Assembly (NCBI GenBank): GCA_946902875.1
Contig: OX336336.1
Location: forward strand, 2,636,545-2,700,544
Source of the DNA: Nematopogon swammerdamellus
Lineage: Eukaryota > Arthropoda > Insecta > Lepidoptera > Adelidae
Length of the DNA: 64,000 nucleotides
Direction: 5' to 3'
Shown: piece after piece, positions 1 to 10,829 of the stretch
How the letters are laid out: each line of letters opens with the position of its first letter
Numbering within the stretch: position 1 is the first letter of the stretch
Program-made: the position numbers and the translations under genes
Notes under the pieces: model-generated
Told to the model about the DNA's origin: nothing
The model's input: the letters and a program-made list of their open reading frames with translations, nothing else
Databases searched by the model: none

Positions 1-198
1 ACGTCACGGGCTTCTTCAGGGACTGGGGGAGTTCCTGGAGCCGCGGATGACATGGATCGCGATCTGACACCGCTGCCGAATATTGTGCAACCTACCCACA
101 GCTATAATCTTCGAAAAAGAGCAGTTTGACGTCTGGCACAACGGACACCAGACGTCGGCTCCAGGAACTTCCGCAGTCCCTGAAGAAGCCCGTGACGT
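1..198. repeat. Inverted repeat at the window edge
   Basis: 1-42 and 157-198 are inverted copies ('acgtcacgggcttcttcagg' pairs with 'cctgaagaagcccgtgacgt'), with a smaller 'gacgtctgg' / 'ccagacgtc' hairpin in between. The left end may continue outside the window. 200-580 is AT-rich with no recognised feature. Confidence 0.8.
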
Positions 199-583
199 AG
201 CGGGCGAAACGTCGACTTATGTAAGTCTTTAAACCTACTACTGTTAATCCGGAAACTTAAAAATTAATATAATTAATAACAGAGAAAACTTAAAAACATT
301 ATTAATTTAGTAAGACGTCTAGGCTGTAGGGGCTGGGATAAGTTGCTTTTCTTTTTTTTTTCTTAGTAAGATTTTTTGACACGATAATCGAAGGGGGCAC
401 GTTACACAATGCCGCGGCCCATTATGAAAAAAAAGAAGAGAGGGTGTCCTGGGACACCTGGTTGGATGGAAGTTCCTTTCGCTATATATTATGTATTAAA
501 TAACAGGCACAATGAAATAAATTAAAAACGTTTGAGAGTAATTAAATAAAAATAAAATTAAAATAAACGACGTCTATACTGCT

Positions 584-730
584 TCACCGGTTTTCCGACC
601 AGTTCAGTGTAGCCGGCACGTTCAAAGGGGGAAGCACTGATATGGCACCTAGTTCACCCGGTGTTGCGGGCTGACATCACGGACGTTGTAGGTGATGTAG
701 CCAACCGTGTCAGTTTCCATAAAAAAAATA
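584..730 (+). mobile_element. SINE-A, 3' part
   Basis: 'ccagttcagtgtagccggca', 'gcacctagttcacccggtgt', 'gtaggtgatgtagccaaccg' and an A-rich end. 5' truncated. 760-1015 has nothing recognised. Confidence 0.85.
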
Positions 731-1035
731 CTGCCTTAATATACATACGCTTGTAAACACACAAACGCACATACTACAGCAAAAGTGTCGTGACGGTCGA
801 AGTCTTACACATTTTCCGGCCTAGCTCTCATTCGCCAAGCGTCCGGAGTGTAACGAGCGACAAGGAAATTCGTTAAAAAAAATAATCCGCAGACATTCCA
901 ATCTTCACAGCGCGCGCCGCGTGGCTCTATGGCGGGCGCCACGTGTGTTAAAATAAATATTGGTAGCCGTATTTCGGAACGCAGCCGAATGTTACGTCTC
1001 TCTTAGCTGTTGAGCGGCGGGGTGCGGGGCGGGGC

Positions 1036-1054
1036 GGGGGGGGGGGGGGGGGGG
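1036..1054 (+). repeat. Poly-G tract in a GC-rich patch
   Basis: Nineteen G within a G-rich, GA-rich stretch (about 1017-1130). No gene seen; ORFs on either strand here are low-complexity. Confidence 0.75.
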
Positions 1055-1374
1055 AGAGTGCGAGAGAGAGAGACCGAGCGAGGTAGAACGAGGGGGAGGT
1101 GAGGGGCGATCGATAGGGCAGCCGCAAAGCTCGCGTCGCGTGACGTCATCGCCTTCGCCCGCGCTGCGCCCCGAGACGGTTGGCCCTTTATTATTATAAT
1201 AATTCGATGTCAAAGTTTAGCGCGCGGATCCGCGATGCGCGTTCATTGATGAATTTTTGCGAGAGGATGCAGCGGATTTTGACGTGAAAACGCTCGGGAC
1301 AGATGCGCCGCGCCGGTTCGGAAACTGAGTGTAACTTGAACGTAAAGTAAATTTGAAATCCTTAGATCTTAGAT

Positions 1375-1880
1375 CTAAAAAAGCCGGCCAAGTGCGAATC
1401 GGACTCGCGCACCGAGGTTCACGCATCACAAACAAAAAACTTTGAGAAAACACGTGAAAACGCTCAGTACAGATGCGTGGCGCCGCCGCGGCCGGTTTGA
1501 AAACCGGTGTGTAAGTGTAACGCAAAGGGTAGTAAATTTGAAATCCTTATATAAAAAAAAAAGTTAAGCAAATTTGAAATCTTTATATCTAAAAAAACCG
1601 GCCAAGTGCGAGTCGGACTCGCGCACAGAGGATTCCGCACCACAATTTTTTTTTTGAGAAAACACGTTTCTTGTATGGGACACCACTTAATTGTTCCCCT
1701 TTTCAATGTTTTATTATTTGTTGTTATATCCGCCAAAATAACACATATTCTGTAAAAATTTCAACCGGCTAGCTAATACGGTTCCAAAGATACAGCCATC
1801 GGACGGATGGACGGACAGACAGACAGACAGACAGACGTTGTAGGCTTAATAGGCTTCCGTACGGGGTACGGAAGCCTAAA
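1375..1880 (-). repeat. Rep-I, two nested or duplicated copies
   Basis: 'aaagccggccaagtgcgaat' at 1380 and 'aaaccggccaagtgcgagtc' at 1596 mark two right ends; the left end 'ccgtacggggtacggaagcc' is at about 1857. A GACA microsatellite lies at 1816-1838. Confidence 0.7.
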
Positions 1881-2717
1881 AATTTAACAGACGTCGAAAA
1901 GCTAATAGAACATAATATGAAATTTTACTTTCGGTGGCATAGATAGTAGGCACTGCTCTTGTGCGCGGGCACAGATTACTTAATAGTTACTTCGTAACAG
2001 ATAAATCACTCCATAGAAAAAGTTCCATACCTTTGGCTTTAATAGCCAACTGTTTCACGTCGCCAATCGCTGCTTGCGAAAATGTACCTAAACGATCGAC
2101 TGTAAAGTGATTATTGCTTTGCAGCTGCGCGCAGTAGCGTGGGCGAGCGTGTAGGTATGTTTCGCGCGGCTGTCGAATTTCCACTGAATTAAATCGCCGG
2201 CGGTCCACCAGGCGGTAAGTAGTTAGCGCGCGCAAGTACATAAAGTGCGTGAGGCCTGGCGTGGGGAAGGATGGAGGGGAATAAATAATAACTCCTAATG
2301 AAATTTTTCCTGCTTCCGTCGCCCAACGGTTGTGATCTAGTTCGCAGTCATTGGAAAGGTCTCGATGAGTTCTTTCGAAATTACAACTATTTATTGTGAG
2401 TCAGTATTTAGCATTTTGATTTTTTTGTTCGTAAGTAGATGTATCAATAATGTAAGATATAGAATATCTTGGAAGCTAGACACTTTAGAGATATTGCATA
2501 AAATTTTTTGCTTTTTTCAGGAAGCTACGAGGATCACCCGTCGTTGAAATAAAGTAGTGTACTGCTGTAACATGCCTCATACATATGATATTGGCTTGAT
2601 TTGAGCAAACTGATGAATGTTGTTCTAGAACAGCTAGGTTTAAAGCTGTTGTGTTGTCCTTGAAATAAAAAAAAAAAAAATAAATAAAAAAAAAAACTAT
2701 TTTATAGTTCATACATC

Positions 2718-2948
2718 GTAGAGTGTTTTCATTTTACGAAGGCACGCGGGTTGCGAGGTAGGAAGTGGTGTGAGAGGCGACCGCGCGGAGCTCAGTAGAG
2801 AACGAACTCGGTGCCCGGTCGGTACGCACGTTCTACACGTCTCCGCGTCGCTCCGTCGAACCGAGTCGTTCCCTACTGAGCTCCGCGCGGTCTCACACCA
2901 CTTCCTACCTCATACCCCTCGTGCCTTCGTAAAATGAAAACACTCTAC
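2718..2948. repeat. Long inverted repeat (hairpin), arms about 90 bp
   Basis: Arms 2718-2812 and 2860-2948 pair through 'gtagagtgttttcattttac', 'gtaggaagtggtgtgaga' and 'ccgcgcggagctcagtag', with small internal differences and a 47-nt loop. Confidence 0.88.
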
Positions 2949-3052
2949 CCCCGTATACCGTGATATCATAAGGTGAGCGACCTTGCAAGTAGCTGTTACG
3001 GATTGGTTCGATATCTCATGTTGTAATTTGAATATTTATCTCATACTCGTGT

Positions 3053-3358
3053 TTGAAAAAATTTACGTGCATACCTACACCTGCTGCTTCACAGTTCGGA
3101 ACCGGTGTAAAACTGTAGGTCCCTTCCCTTGCCCCTTACTAGGTGGTAGGCTCTGTAGCCGACTGGTTGGTACCACCGTACTGGATGTAAGATGGCCGCA
3201 TAGCAGCCTCGGCTGTGTACTCCTCTGGTTCAGTGTAGCCAGCAATCCAGGGAAGTCTCCGGTATGGCACCTACCTTCTCGGAGCTGATATTGGCTGGTC
3301 GGAGCATGCGCTTTGGCCCCCCAGACTCAGCCACCCATACCGGATAACATAAAAAAAA
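3053..3358 (+). mobile_element. SINE-B, 5' truncated
   Basis: Starts in 'aaatttacgtgcatacctac', has the shared core ('aaactgtaggtcccttccct', 'actaggtggtagg', 'ttggtaccaccgtactgga') and the tail 'cccataccggataacataaa'. Confidence 0.87.
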
Positions 3359-3449
3359 TAATTGTTGCTCCGCCCGCCAGTTCTCGAGTTATCGACCGTT
3401 CGCCCCGATGTGCCCCGATGTGCCCCGGTGTGCCCCTGGGAGGTGGCGG

Positions 3450-3600
3450 CCAGTGGCAACTTTGGAGAGGTGGCGAACCTGTCGCCCTTTTGCACGGCAT
3501 CTCGTCCTTATCCCTTAGTCGCCTTTTGCGACACGCATGCAGGGAAATGCAGTGGGGCTATTCTTTTTAAGTACCGGCCCCACACGGTACTATAACAAAT
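3450..3600 (+). repeat. Partial Rep-C
   Basis: 'tttgcacggcatctcgtcct', 'tatcccttagtcgccttttg' and the end 'taccggccccacacggtac'. Confidence 0.78.
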
Positions 3601-3964
3601 ATTGTAAGTATTATAACAAATATTCTTTTGAAAACGGCTTTATTACCTATACATAATGAATTTGTATCACAAGTGTAAAGAATGTAGGTCATACATAACA
3701 GTAAGATTTGCAGGCAACATGTGTAGTTTAATTAACATAGGGACACTGTGCGGGGGCGGCTGATAATGTAAGTGGGCAGGTGGACGGACACGCACCTAGC
3801 TCCGCGGTATTCCCCAGGGCACCACTGACTGTGCGGGCTTATTATGTAAGCCGCCAGCTATGTTTACGGCACGTTTTGACATGCGAGCGAATTTGATATA
3901 ATATTTTAGTACTATCACGGTATACAGACAGCAGTCTTTAAATCTGAAATATTATGCCAGTAAA

Positions 3965-4290
3965 GTTAATAAATAAATGTGGCCCGTCGTCGTCTCGACT
4001 ATCGTTGTGCCCATAGTCGTATCAGCGCATGGACTGATAGCGAAGAGCCTCGACGACCACCTTAAGAGGCTCGCGCTGAGTGGTTGGGTCAAGGGCCAGG
4101 TCCAGAAGGCAGCCCTGCTCGACACTGCATGCATCGTCCGGAGGTTCCTCTCTTTGGGACCCGACCATCGGTACCTAGCCTGGGCTCGCCCCGCGCCGCC
4201 GCCGGTGGTGGTGGAAACTCCGTTTATTTTTATATTAATTTTAGATTGTATGTAAGTGTTTTATTTATGTAAATATATAAAATTAATATA
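3965..4290 (+). pseudogene. C-terminal fragment of a restriction-like-endonuclease LINE
   Basis: Encodes PIVVSAHGLIAKSLDDHLKR, then WVKGQVQKAALLDTACIVRR, the very end of a non-LTR ORF, followed by a 3' UTR ('ggtggtggtggaaactccgt'). It is the same family as the minus-strand copy at 4520-5250 but in opposite orientation. Confidence 0.78.
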
Positions 4291-4519
4291 ACAAAAACGT
4301 GGAAAAAAATGAATAACAAATAATAAAAAAAAAACATTTATTAAGACAAAGTAAACATGTACATACAGAGCTTTTTTTTGGACCACTACAACTGGGCCAC
4401 CCTGTATATGTATAGTCAGCGTTATCGTTTAAGCTAGCAATCATACGAGTATTGTTTTATGATTGTGTAGCTTGCCGTACACATATGCATTCGCATGTAT
4501 TAAGTATTCGTTTATTCAC

Positions 4520-5250
4520 ACATTTTCTTTTTTATATTAATTTTACACATAAAACATAAATCTAAAATTAATACAAATAACAAAATGGAGTTTCCACCAC
4601 CGGCCGCGGGGCGAACCCAGGCTACCGATGGTCGAACCCGAGAGAGAGAAACCTCCGGACAATTCGAGCGGTGTCGAGCAAGACCGCCTTCTGCATCTGA
4701 CCCTTGATCCAAGCAAGTGGCTCTAGCGAGAGCCCCTTGAAATGATGGTCGAGGCTCTTCGCTATCAGCCCATGCGCAGACACGACTATGGGCACAACGA
4801 TCGTCGAGTCCATGGGCCACATGTCTGTAACCTCGTGAGACAGATCGATGTATTTTAACATCTTGTCTTTTTCTGCCTTCACAAGGTTCTCGTCATGCGG
4901 CACCGTGATGTCGACGAGCGCTGCGCGCCGCACCTCCCGGTCGATTATCACTATGTCAGGTCTATTAGCCTAATAGTCCTATCAGTGATATGATAATCGA
5001 CCGGTCCCAGTAGAGCGTGATGTGAGCATTTTCGAGAACTGGCTGTGGGTTATACTTGTAGTAAGGCACCTCCGAGCCGACAAGGTTGAACTTCAAAGCA
5101 AGTTGCTGATGGATGATCCTGGCTACTAGGTTGTGCCTGTGCAAATACTCGGAGTTGGCAAGTTGCGAACAACCGGAGACTACATGTCTGAGGGATTCGC
5201 CAGGTTTGTGGCAGGCGCGGCAGATGTCAATGGTGCCATCCTTCATAATG
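4520..5250 (-). pseudogene. Non-LTR retrotransposon C-terminal endonuclease domain, broken
   Basis: The minus strand encodes ICRACHKPGESLRHVVSGC (a CCHC knuckle, C-x2-C-x7-H-x4-C), then YYKYNPQPVLENAHITLYWD, then, after a frame break near 4960, REVRRAALVDITVPHDENL and SHEVTDMWPMDSTIVVP. The knuckle followed by a D...DITVP segment resembles the restriction-like endonuclease end of R2/R4/NeSL-type LINEs. The reverse transcriptase is absent, so this is a 5'-truncated relic. Confidence 0.75.
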
Positions 5251-5767
5251 AATCTCCTATAATTGTTGGTCTTAACAACTTCGTCTTGTATCGCATGTAT
5301 TATTATTATTATAGTTACTATCTATACTATCGTTTCTACGTTTGCATTGTCCGCCCCCACACCCCAAATGTTAGTATATAATGTCGTATGACATTAAACT
5401 CACTCTTTGTGACCTTTTGTAAACTGGTGTACAATAAATTATATTTTGATTTTATTGTATTTGATACAATTTTGAAGAGTTGACTGCTCTTAAAATATGG
5501 TATAAAATCTGTGTGTATAAAATTGAGGTGCCTAAAATAAATGAATAAGCAATCAGCATACGTACGATCAAATAAATGCTCAACATGGCACCTAGTTCTA
5601 GTGTAATAGACAAAATCTATAGAACAATCTTTGACCTTTCAGTTTTTTTATGAACAATTATCTGGGCGTCGTTTCGCGGGGAATGGTGTTAATGGCTGTG
5701 TCTGATCTTATTTTGAACTTTTGGGCAAAGCAACCTACGCCGGTTCTCTATAAAAAAAAAATCAAGA

Positions 5768-5905
5768 AAAAAAACACACTTTTTTATGGAAACTTACACC
5801 TTTGGCTACATCACCTACAACAGCCGATAACACTAGGTGGACTAGGTGCCATGTCAGTGCTTCCCTTCATTTCGTGTCGGCTACACTGAACTGGACGGAA
5901 TCTTT
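5768..5905 (-). mobile_element. SINE-A 3' part
   Basis: Reverse complement of the tail and 'cagtgtagccgacacgaa' segment. 5255-5765 holds only AT-rich sequence with no recognised feature. Confidence 0.8.
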
Positions 5906-6002
5906 ACACTTTTATATTGTATATATTTATTCAATTCAAATTAACATAGTTATTAAATAATTAACTAATCTAAAAATAATATAAACTAACTTAGGAAATA
6001 AA

Positions 6003-6680
6003 CTAACTTAAAAAATAAATTTCATTTAGTGCTTTTGTCCCCGGGATTGTGCCGAGGATGCCAACCGCGTTACCCCTCTGAATTGCCAGGCTTATCCTTT
6101 GGCGGAAGAAGGCGAGGCAAGAGGAGTGACCTATGGCAGCAGACATCCTCGACCCTATCTCGTGGGCAAAAGCTATCGCCTCCTCAGACCAAGAGCCGAA
6201 GGTTTCGACCGCGAAAGCCACAAACCAATAATTCAAGCTGATGTTTTCATATTTTGTGTGCTTTTTTGCGCATGTTGCGTCCCAGACTAGCGCCCTTCCG
6301 TTCTTCCATGGGACAATCGTCATGCCGTCGGGGCGCTTTCCATCATCATGGCATAGGCCTGGTGGTTCTAGGATACTCGGAAAATCAATTGACACCAGAC
6401 CTCTTTTGAGGATATCATTTAATGCGTGCTGTCGAGCGTACCGGCCCGCGTTTTTGGCACAGCTCAGACCGTGGTAGCCTAACGGGTCGACAGTAACTCC
6501 ACACACGCATGAATGTTGTTCATAAATTTTGCACCCAGGCCTGAGTGCCATTCCAATGGGAAGTGAATCTGGGTCTAGCAGCGTGCCGTTTGATCGGGAT
6601 GGGATAGCATGCAACCAGGCCCCAGACTCCCTTCGAGTGGAGGCACTCAGACGGGCTTTTGTAGTGGCTGATGGATTCAT
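6003..6680 (-). pseudogene. Retroelement-derived nuclease-like ORF (225 aa), truncated
   Basis: An open minus-strand frame with CVCGVTVDPLGYHGLSC (Cys/Cys/His/Cys cluster), then GKRPDGMTIVPWKNGRALVW and DATC, a layout like a PD-(D/E)xK nuclease, then NYWFVAFAVETFGSWSEEAI and a conserved-looking RQRISLAIQRGNAVGILGTI tail. Recurrent insect retroelement C-termini look like this; the clade is unresolved. Upstream there is no reverse transcriptase. The jump from WDATC to KKHTKYE suggests a short internal deletion. Probably a dead fragment, although the frame is intact. Confidence 0.65.
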
Positions 6681-7109
6681 TATACTGTTAAACTCTTTAC
6701 ACTTGTGCTAATAAGAAAAATAACGAAAACGATGCGAACCGACCGATTCAACTCTACTGCCACAAACTCTCACAAACAAGGCAAGGCTTTTACCACGCTT
6801 CCACGAGCGGTTCGTTCAAAGAATTTTGAAGGATAGAAAAACAAATAATATTTATAGTACGATAGATAGCAGAGCAGCAGATCAGTTGCCATCGTTGGTC
6901 GCTTGCGTAGTAGCCCCAGCGGCCGAGTATCCCCGAGTTTGTGTAACGAGAGTGCATGTGTGCCTTCCACCTCACCCACTATAACTTGTCACGCCTTCTC
7001 CACACAGCCGCCGAAGTATAACGTAAGAGTTGCCGACCGCTGTGACTGCCGTACAACGATAGCTGTGGTATATACGGTGTACAACGCGCTCGCTTGATTA
7101 CTTTTACGC

Positions 7110-7521
7110 AAAAAACATAAAACCGACTTCCTAAAAAAAGGAAAACTAAAAAACTATTTAAAATAAAAATATAAAAACCGCCTTCAAAAATATATGAAAT
7201 AAAAACCTAAAAAAAAAACCAACCCTAGAGTTGAAGGCGGTGCTAAAAAGGCTACACAAATCACAAAGGATATTATCATCCACTCATGTTTTCTTTCATG
7301 CATCATTTTTGCTTGCTTTACAAATCACAAAGGATATTATCATCCACTCATGTTTTCTTTCATGCATCATTTTTGCTTGCTTTAGCACCGCCTTCAACTC
7401 TAGGGTTGGTTTTTTTTTTTAGGTTTTTATTTCATATATTTTTGAAGGCGGTTTTTATATTTTTATTTTAAATAGTTTTTTAGTTTTCCTTTTTTTAGGA
7501 AGTCGGTTTTATGTTTTTTAA
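7110..7521. repeat. Foldback element with about 137-bp arms
   Basis: Left arm 7110-7246 and right arm 7381-7520 are nearly perfect inverted copies ('accgccttcaactctagggt', 'ggaagtcggttttatg'). The loop contains two identical 64-bp units. The right arm continues into Rep-G (7511-7690, 'attttttgctattagtgttc', 'cagtcgaattgagaatctcg'). Confidence 0.88.
7257..7384 (+). repeat. Exact 64-bp tandem duplication
   Basis: 7257-7320 and 7321-7384 are identical ('caaatcacaaaggatattat' to 'ttttgcttgcttta'). Confidence 0.93.
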
Positions 7522-7690
7522 AACAGTTTTTTTTATTTCATACATTTTTGAAGTCGGTTTTTAATTTTTTATAAATAGTTTTTTATATCACAATTGTTTT
7601 TAGTAATTTTTTGCTATTAGTGTTCATGGCGGAATCACGGAGTAAACATACAGTCGAATTGAGAATCTCGTCCTTTTTTTGAAGTTGTTT
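7511..7690 (+). repeat. Rep-G copy
   Basis: Shares 'ttttgaaggcggtttttat'-type segments and 'cagtcgaattgagaacctc' with 40505-40850, and shorter matches at 43885-43940 and 51850-51890. 7690-8165 shows nothing else recognisable. Confidence 0.7.
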
Positions 7691-8169
7691 GAAAAATCTA
7701 GAATGAATATATTATGCGCTTCTGGCCGGTCGGAAATGTTTTCAAATTTAGAATGTTCATGAAAAATTAATTATGAATATTTTCTATTTGTCGTGGCGAT
7801 AGGGTTTTGTTTTGTTTTTTTTGGTGGAAAAAATTACTGTGAGATGAAACGTCATTTAATTAAATTGGAGACGAAGCGAAATTTTTTTTGGCTCTGGTGT
7901 TCTGCATCGAATTGGAAAGGGGTGTTCTGTTGACTGTTTTTTTCTGATGATGGGGCGTGTGTCTATAATGCAATGAAGCTATAATGGGCGTAGGGTTGGT
8001 AGTGGGTCGTATTTTTTTGAGTTCTGGTGACCTTAAGTCAATGGTCTGGTCTATCGGCTTAATGGTGTCGTTCTCCATTAGGGACAATGACGTATCATGT
8101 ATTCTATTAGGGACTAAAGTAAGTGACGCTTTTTCATTTAAAATCTCTATCTATAAATTATTAATTATT

Positions 8170-8490
8170 TTTTTATGATTGAAAGCGCGACATGTGGCGC
8201 CGAGCCTCCTATAATGTGTCTAACGACGCCCATTCGACATTCGAACGTTTTCGGGGGTTGCGAATGCCATGCCGCGGCCTGACAGGAACCTATTCACGCC
8301 TCTATTGAAGGACCCGAGACTACTTGGGGGGAAATTATATGGGCAGGGGAGAGCGTTCCAGAGTTAACCGGTTCTGTAGAGGCAAGATCTGCTGAACCGA
8401 TTGCTACGCATCCGCGGTAAGTCCAGCGTGTAGGAATGCAATCCCTGCCCAGTGTGCATTGTGCGGAGGTGGAAAGGGGACGGCGGAATA
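8170..8490 (-). mobile_element. LINE-J 3' fragment
   Basis: Same C-terminal ORF2 and 3' UTR as 14310-14990, here frame-broken. Ends 'gaaagcgcgacatgtggcgc'. Confidence 0.8.
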
Positions 8491-8525
8491 ATTACTACTC
8501 ACTAAGTACTACGTCAGAGTATTAT

Positions 8526-8914
8526 GTCAGCCTCGATAGCTCAGTGGTGCAGACAGTCAACTGTCGCTATTGAATGTTAAGCAACGCTGGGTGCGGTCAG
8601 TATTTGGATGGGTGACCGCTGACCGTTGGAGGCTGACCGAGGTTCGGATTCCTCGTAAAACTGTAGGTCCCTTCCCTCCTAATCTTACTTGGTGGTAGGG
8701 TTCAACCCGCCCGGGTTGGTACCACCGCACTGAATGAAACGTCGGTCAAAACGGCTATGTAAATAGTTTGTGTTTTCCGACCAGTTCAGTGTGGCCGGCA
8801 CGATCAAAGGGGGAAGCACTGACGTGGCACCAAGTTCACCTGGTGTTATGGACTGACATCACGGACGTTGTAGGTGATGTAGCCAACCGCGTCAGTTTCC
8901 ATAAAAAAAAAAAA
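8526..8914 (+). mobile_element. SINE-A, full length
   Basis: Reference copy. Head 8526-8655: 'gtcagcctc' pairs with 'gaggctgac' (8629-8637), enclosing tRNA-like 'tagctcagtggtg' and 5S-like 'gttaagcaacgctggg' and 'tatttggatgggtgaccgct'. A T-arm-like hairpin 'cgaggttcggattcctcg' follows. The core is at about 8656-8745 and the tail ends at an A run. Confidence 0.92.
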
Positions 8915-9269
8915 CTGAAATTAAATTAAATTGAATATAATTATAATTTTATGACCCCATGAAATAATAAACTGCACTAATAGGTAATACAAAAACTTAT
9001 TTAATTTGAAGATAAAACTCTTTTAAAACTTTATATTTCAAGCAGGTCAAGTATCGGCCTACTTTTATGTATTATCTATTATTATTATATACCTTTGTAG
9101 TAGGTTACGTATCAAAGTTTGACAAAGGCTCTTTACACCTGATTCACTTAATTAATAAGTCTTTGTAGTCAGAACTCTCAGCAAAATTGTTAATCTTGCT
9201 CTCAAGCTGTGTTTTAGATGGACTATGGGCGGTGTTATTATGTGGCTAGTCACTAAATACTTGTAAAAA

Positions 9270-9420
9270 TATGTTTAAAAAAAATACCCTGCGAAGTTTC
9301 TTGTCGGTTCTTCTTCGTGGGTGAAATCGAACCGGATAGAACAAATTGTGACAAGTTGGAGCGCAGTCTAACTGCCATAAGAATGATCAATAAACAATAC
9401 AATACAATACAATAGAGTTT
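9270..9420 (+). repeat. LINE tail fragment ('aatcgaaccggatagaaca' family)
   Basis: 'taccctgcgaagtttcttg', 'ggttcttcttcgtgggtg' and 'aaccggatagaacaaattgt', shared with 13020-13140 and, inverted, 36536-36590. Ends in an (AATAC)n run. Confidence 0.7.
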
Positions 9421-9851
9421 CTTAAACCAAATATCATTAAGTTTTTTTACTTCTTCTGGTTCTACTATCTCTATATCTACTTCTTCTCTATCTCTACTCT
9501 CTATACTTCTTATAAAAGGGAACGACTGTCTGTATGAATGTATGTTTGAGGTTAACTCCGGAACAATCATGTTTACATTTACATGTTCATATTAGGTAAG
9601 TAAACCAAAGAGTACACAGTTTCACATACATAGATGCAGTGTACTGTATGTCTCTTTCACCTGTTTCTCTCTCCCTGTCTGTCTCTTTCTCTCCTTTATT
9701 TCTTTCCGTCTGTTTGTCTTTGTGTTATTTGTAGGTTTCTGTTTGATTATTTGTTTCATGTTCATGTCTCAAGCTGTATACTTACTTACGTACTTAATAT
9801 GTGAAAAATGTTGCTGGGTCTTTACTTTACACATACTAAATTTTATTTTGT

Positions 9852-10060
9852 ACTAGCTGTGCCCGCGGCTCCGCCCTCTGCTAACCTCATAAGCCATTTA
9901 GCGTGATAGTAAGTAGCCTATAGTTGATGGGAAGAATCAAGCTATCCGTAGATTTTTTTTTATTAAAATCGGATCAGTGGTTCTTGAGTTATAAGCGGAC
10001 AGACACACAGACAGACGCACAGACAGAAAGCAGACGTTGGATTTTATTAAAGGTAAGGAT
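9852..10060 (+). mobile_element. Rep-D copy
   Basis: Starts 'ctagctgtgcccgcggctcc', contains 'gcgtgatagtaagtagccta' and a GACA tract. 10065-10545 has no recognised gene; the ORF near 10087 is low-complexity. Confidence 0.75.
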
Positions 10061-10548
10061 TACCGTATTTTTCTAGATAAAAATTCTTGTTGGTTTTTCT
10101 AAATTCGAACAATAAAAATAAAAATAAAATAAAAACCGCTGAACAGATTTTGATGCCGTTTGCACCAATGGATAGAGTAGTTCTCGAGGCTCACTATAGC
10201 ATCGCGTTTAATAACCTTAGGGCTGAGCGGTATCAAAGAAAGAATAGTATGGACGGGAGAGAGAGAGATAGAGAGAATATAAGAGAAGCGATCGTTTATT
10301 GTCATATTTGCAAAAGTTAGTTTTATTATATAATCTATCTTCATACGTAGGCTCATTATGTTTTCGTACCCCAGCTTACGCGTGATTGACTTTTAAACGC
10401 TCTTAGTGCGCCGAAAGACGAAGGAAGGTGCGTAACCTTTAAGCATACTTTAGGCACAGCCTGTACGAACTTAGACCAAGGAATTCAAAAAAATAGAATA
10501 GGTTTGACTAGTCGCGCAATCTTCGCGCGTCACCGAATGTCCGTGGCA

Positions 10549-10829
10549 TAGCCGACTATCATTGTGCATCCAAGCCATGCTGCATCGTCATAACCCCACT
10601 GCGACGTTGCTATCGCTTACTCGCTCTCGCTTGCCTACCGATGACAGGAGCGAGAGAGAAACATGAAATCGCTCACCCTTCATCGGGCGACCGTCGCAAT
10701 CTTCGTGTTTCTCTCTCGCTCCTGTCATCGGTAGGCAGGCGAGAGCGAGTAAGCGATAGCAACGTCGCAGTGGGGCTATGACGATGCAGCATGCCTTGTC
10801 TCCGTAGAGGGAGACAATGACAGTCGGCT
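10549..10829. repeat. Long inverted repeat (hairpin), arms about 92 bp
   Basis: Core arms 10571-10663 and 10706-10798 pair over 'ccatgctgcatcgtcata', 'gcgacgttgctatcgcttac' and 'cctaccgatgacaggagcg', with an outer extension 'agccgactatcattgt' / 'acaatgacagtcggct'. Loop about 42 nt. 10835-11515 is AT-rich and unassigned. Confidence 0.9.

Noticed and set aside
7231..7471. Repeated-peptide ORFs (SQRILSSTHVFFHASF)
   Set aside because: They are translations of the 64-bp direct duplication in a foldback loop.
8526..8655. A true 5S rRNA or tRNA gene
   Set aside because: The 5S-like and tRNA-like parts are fused, neither is complete, and the unit recurs with a SINE body and poly(A) tail.
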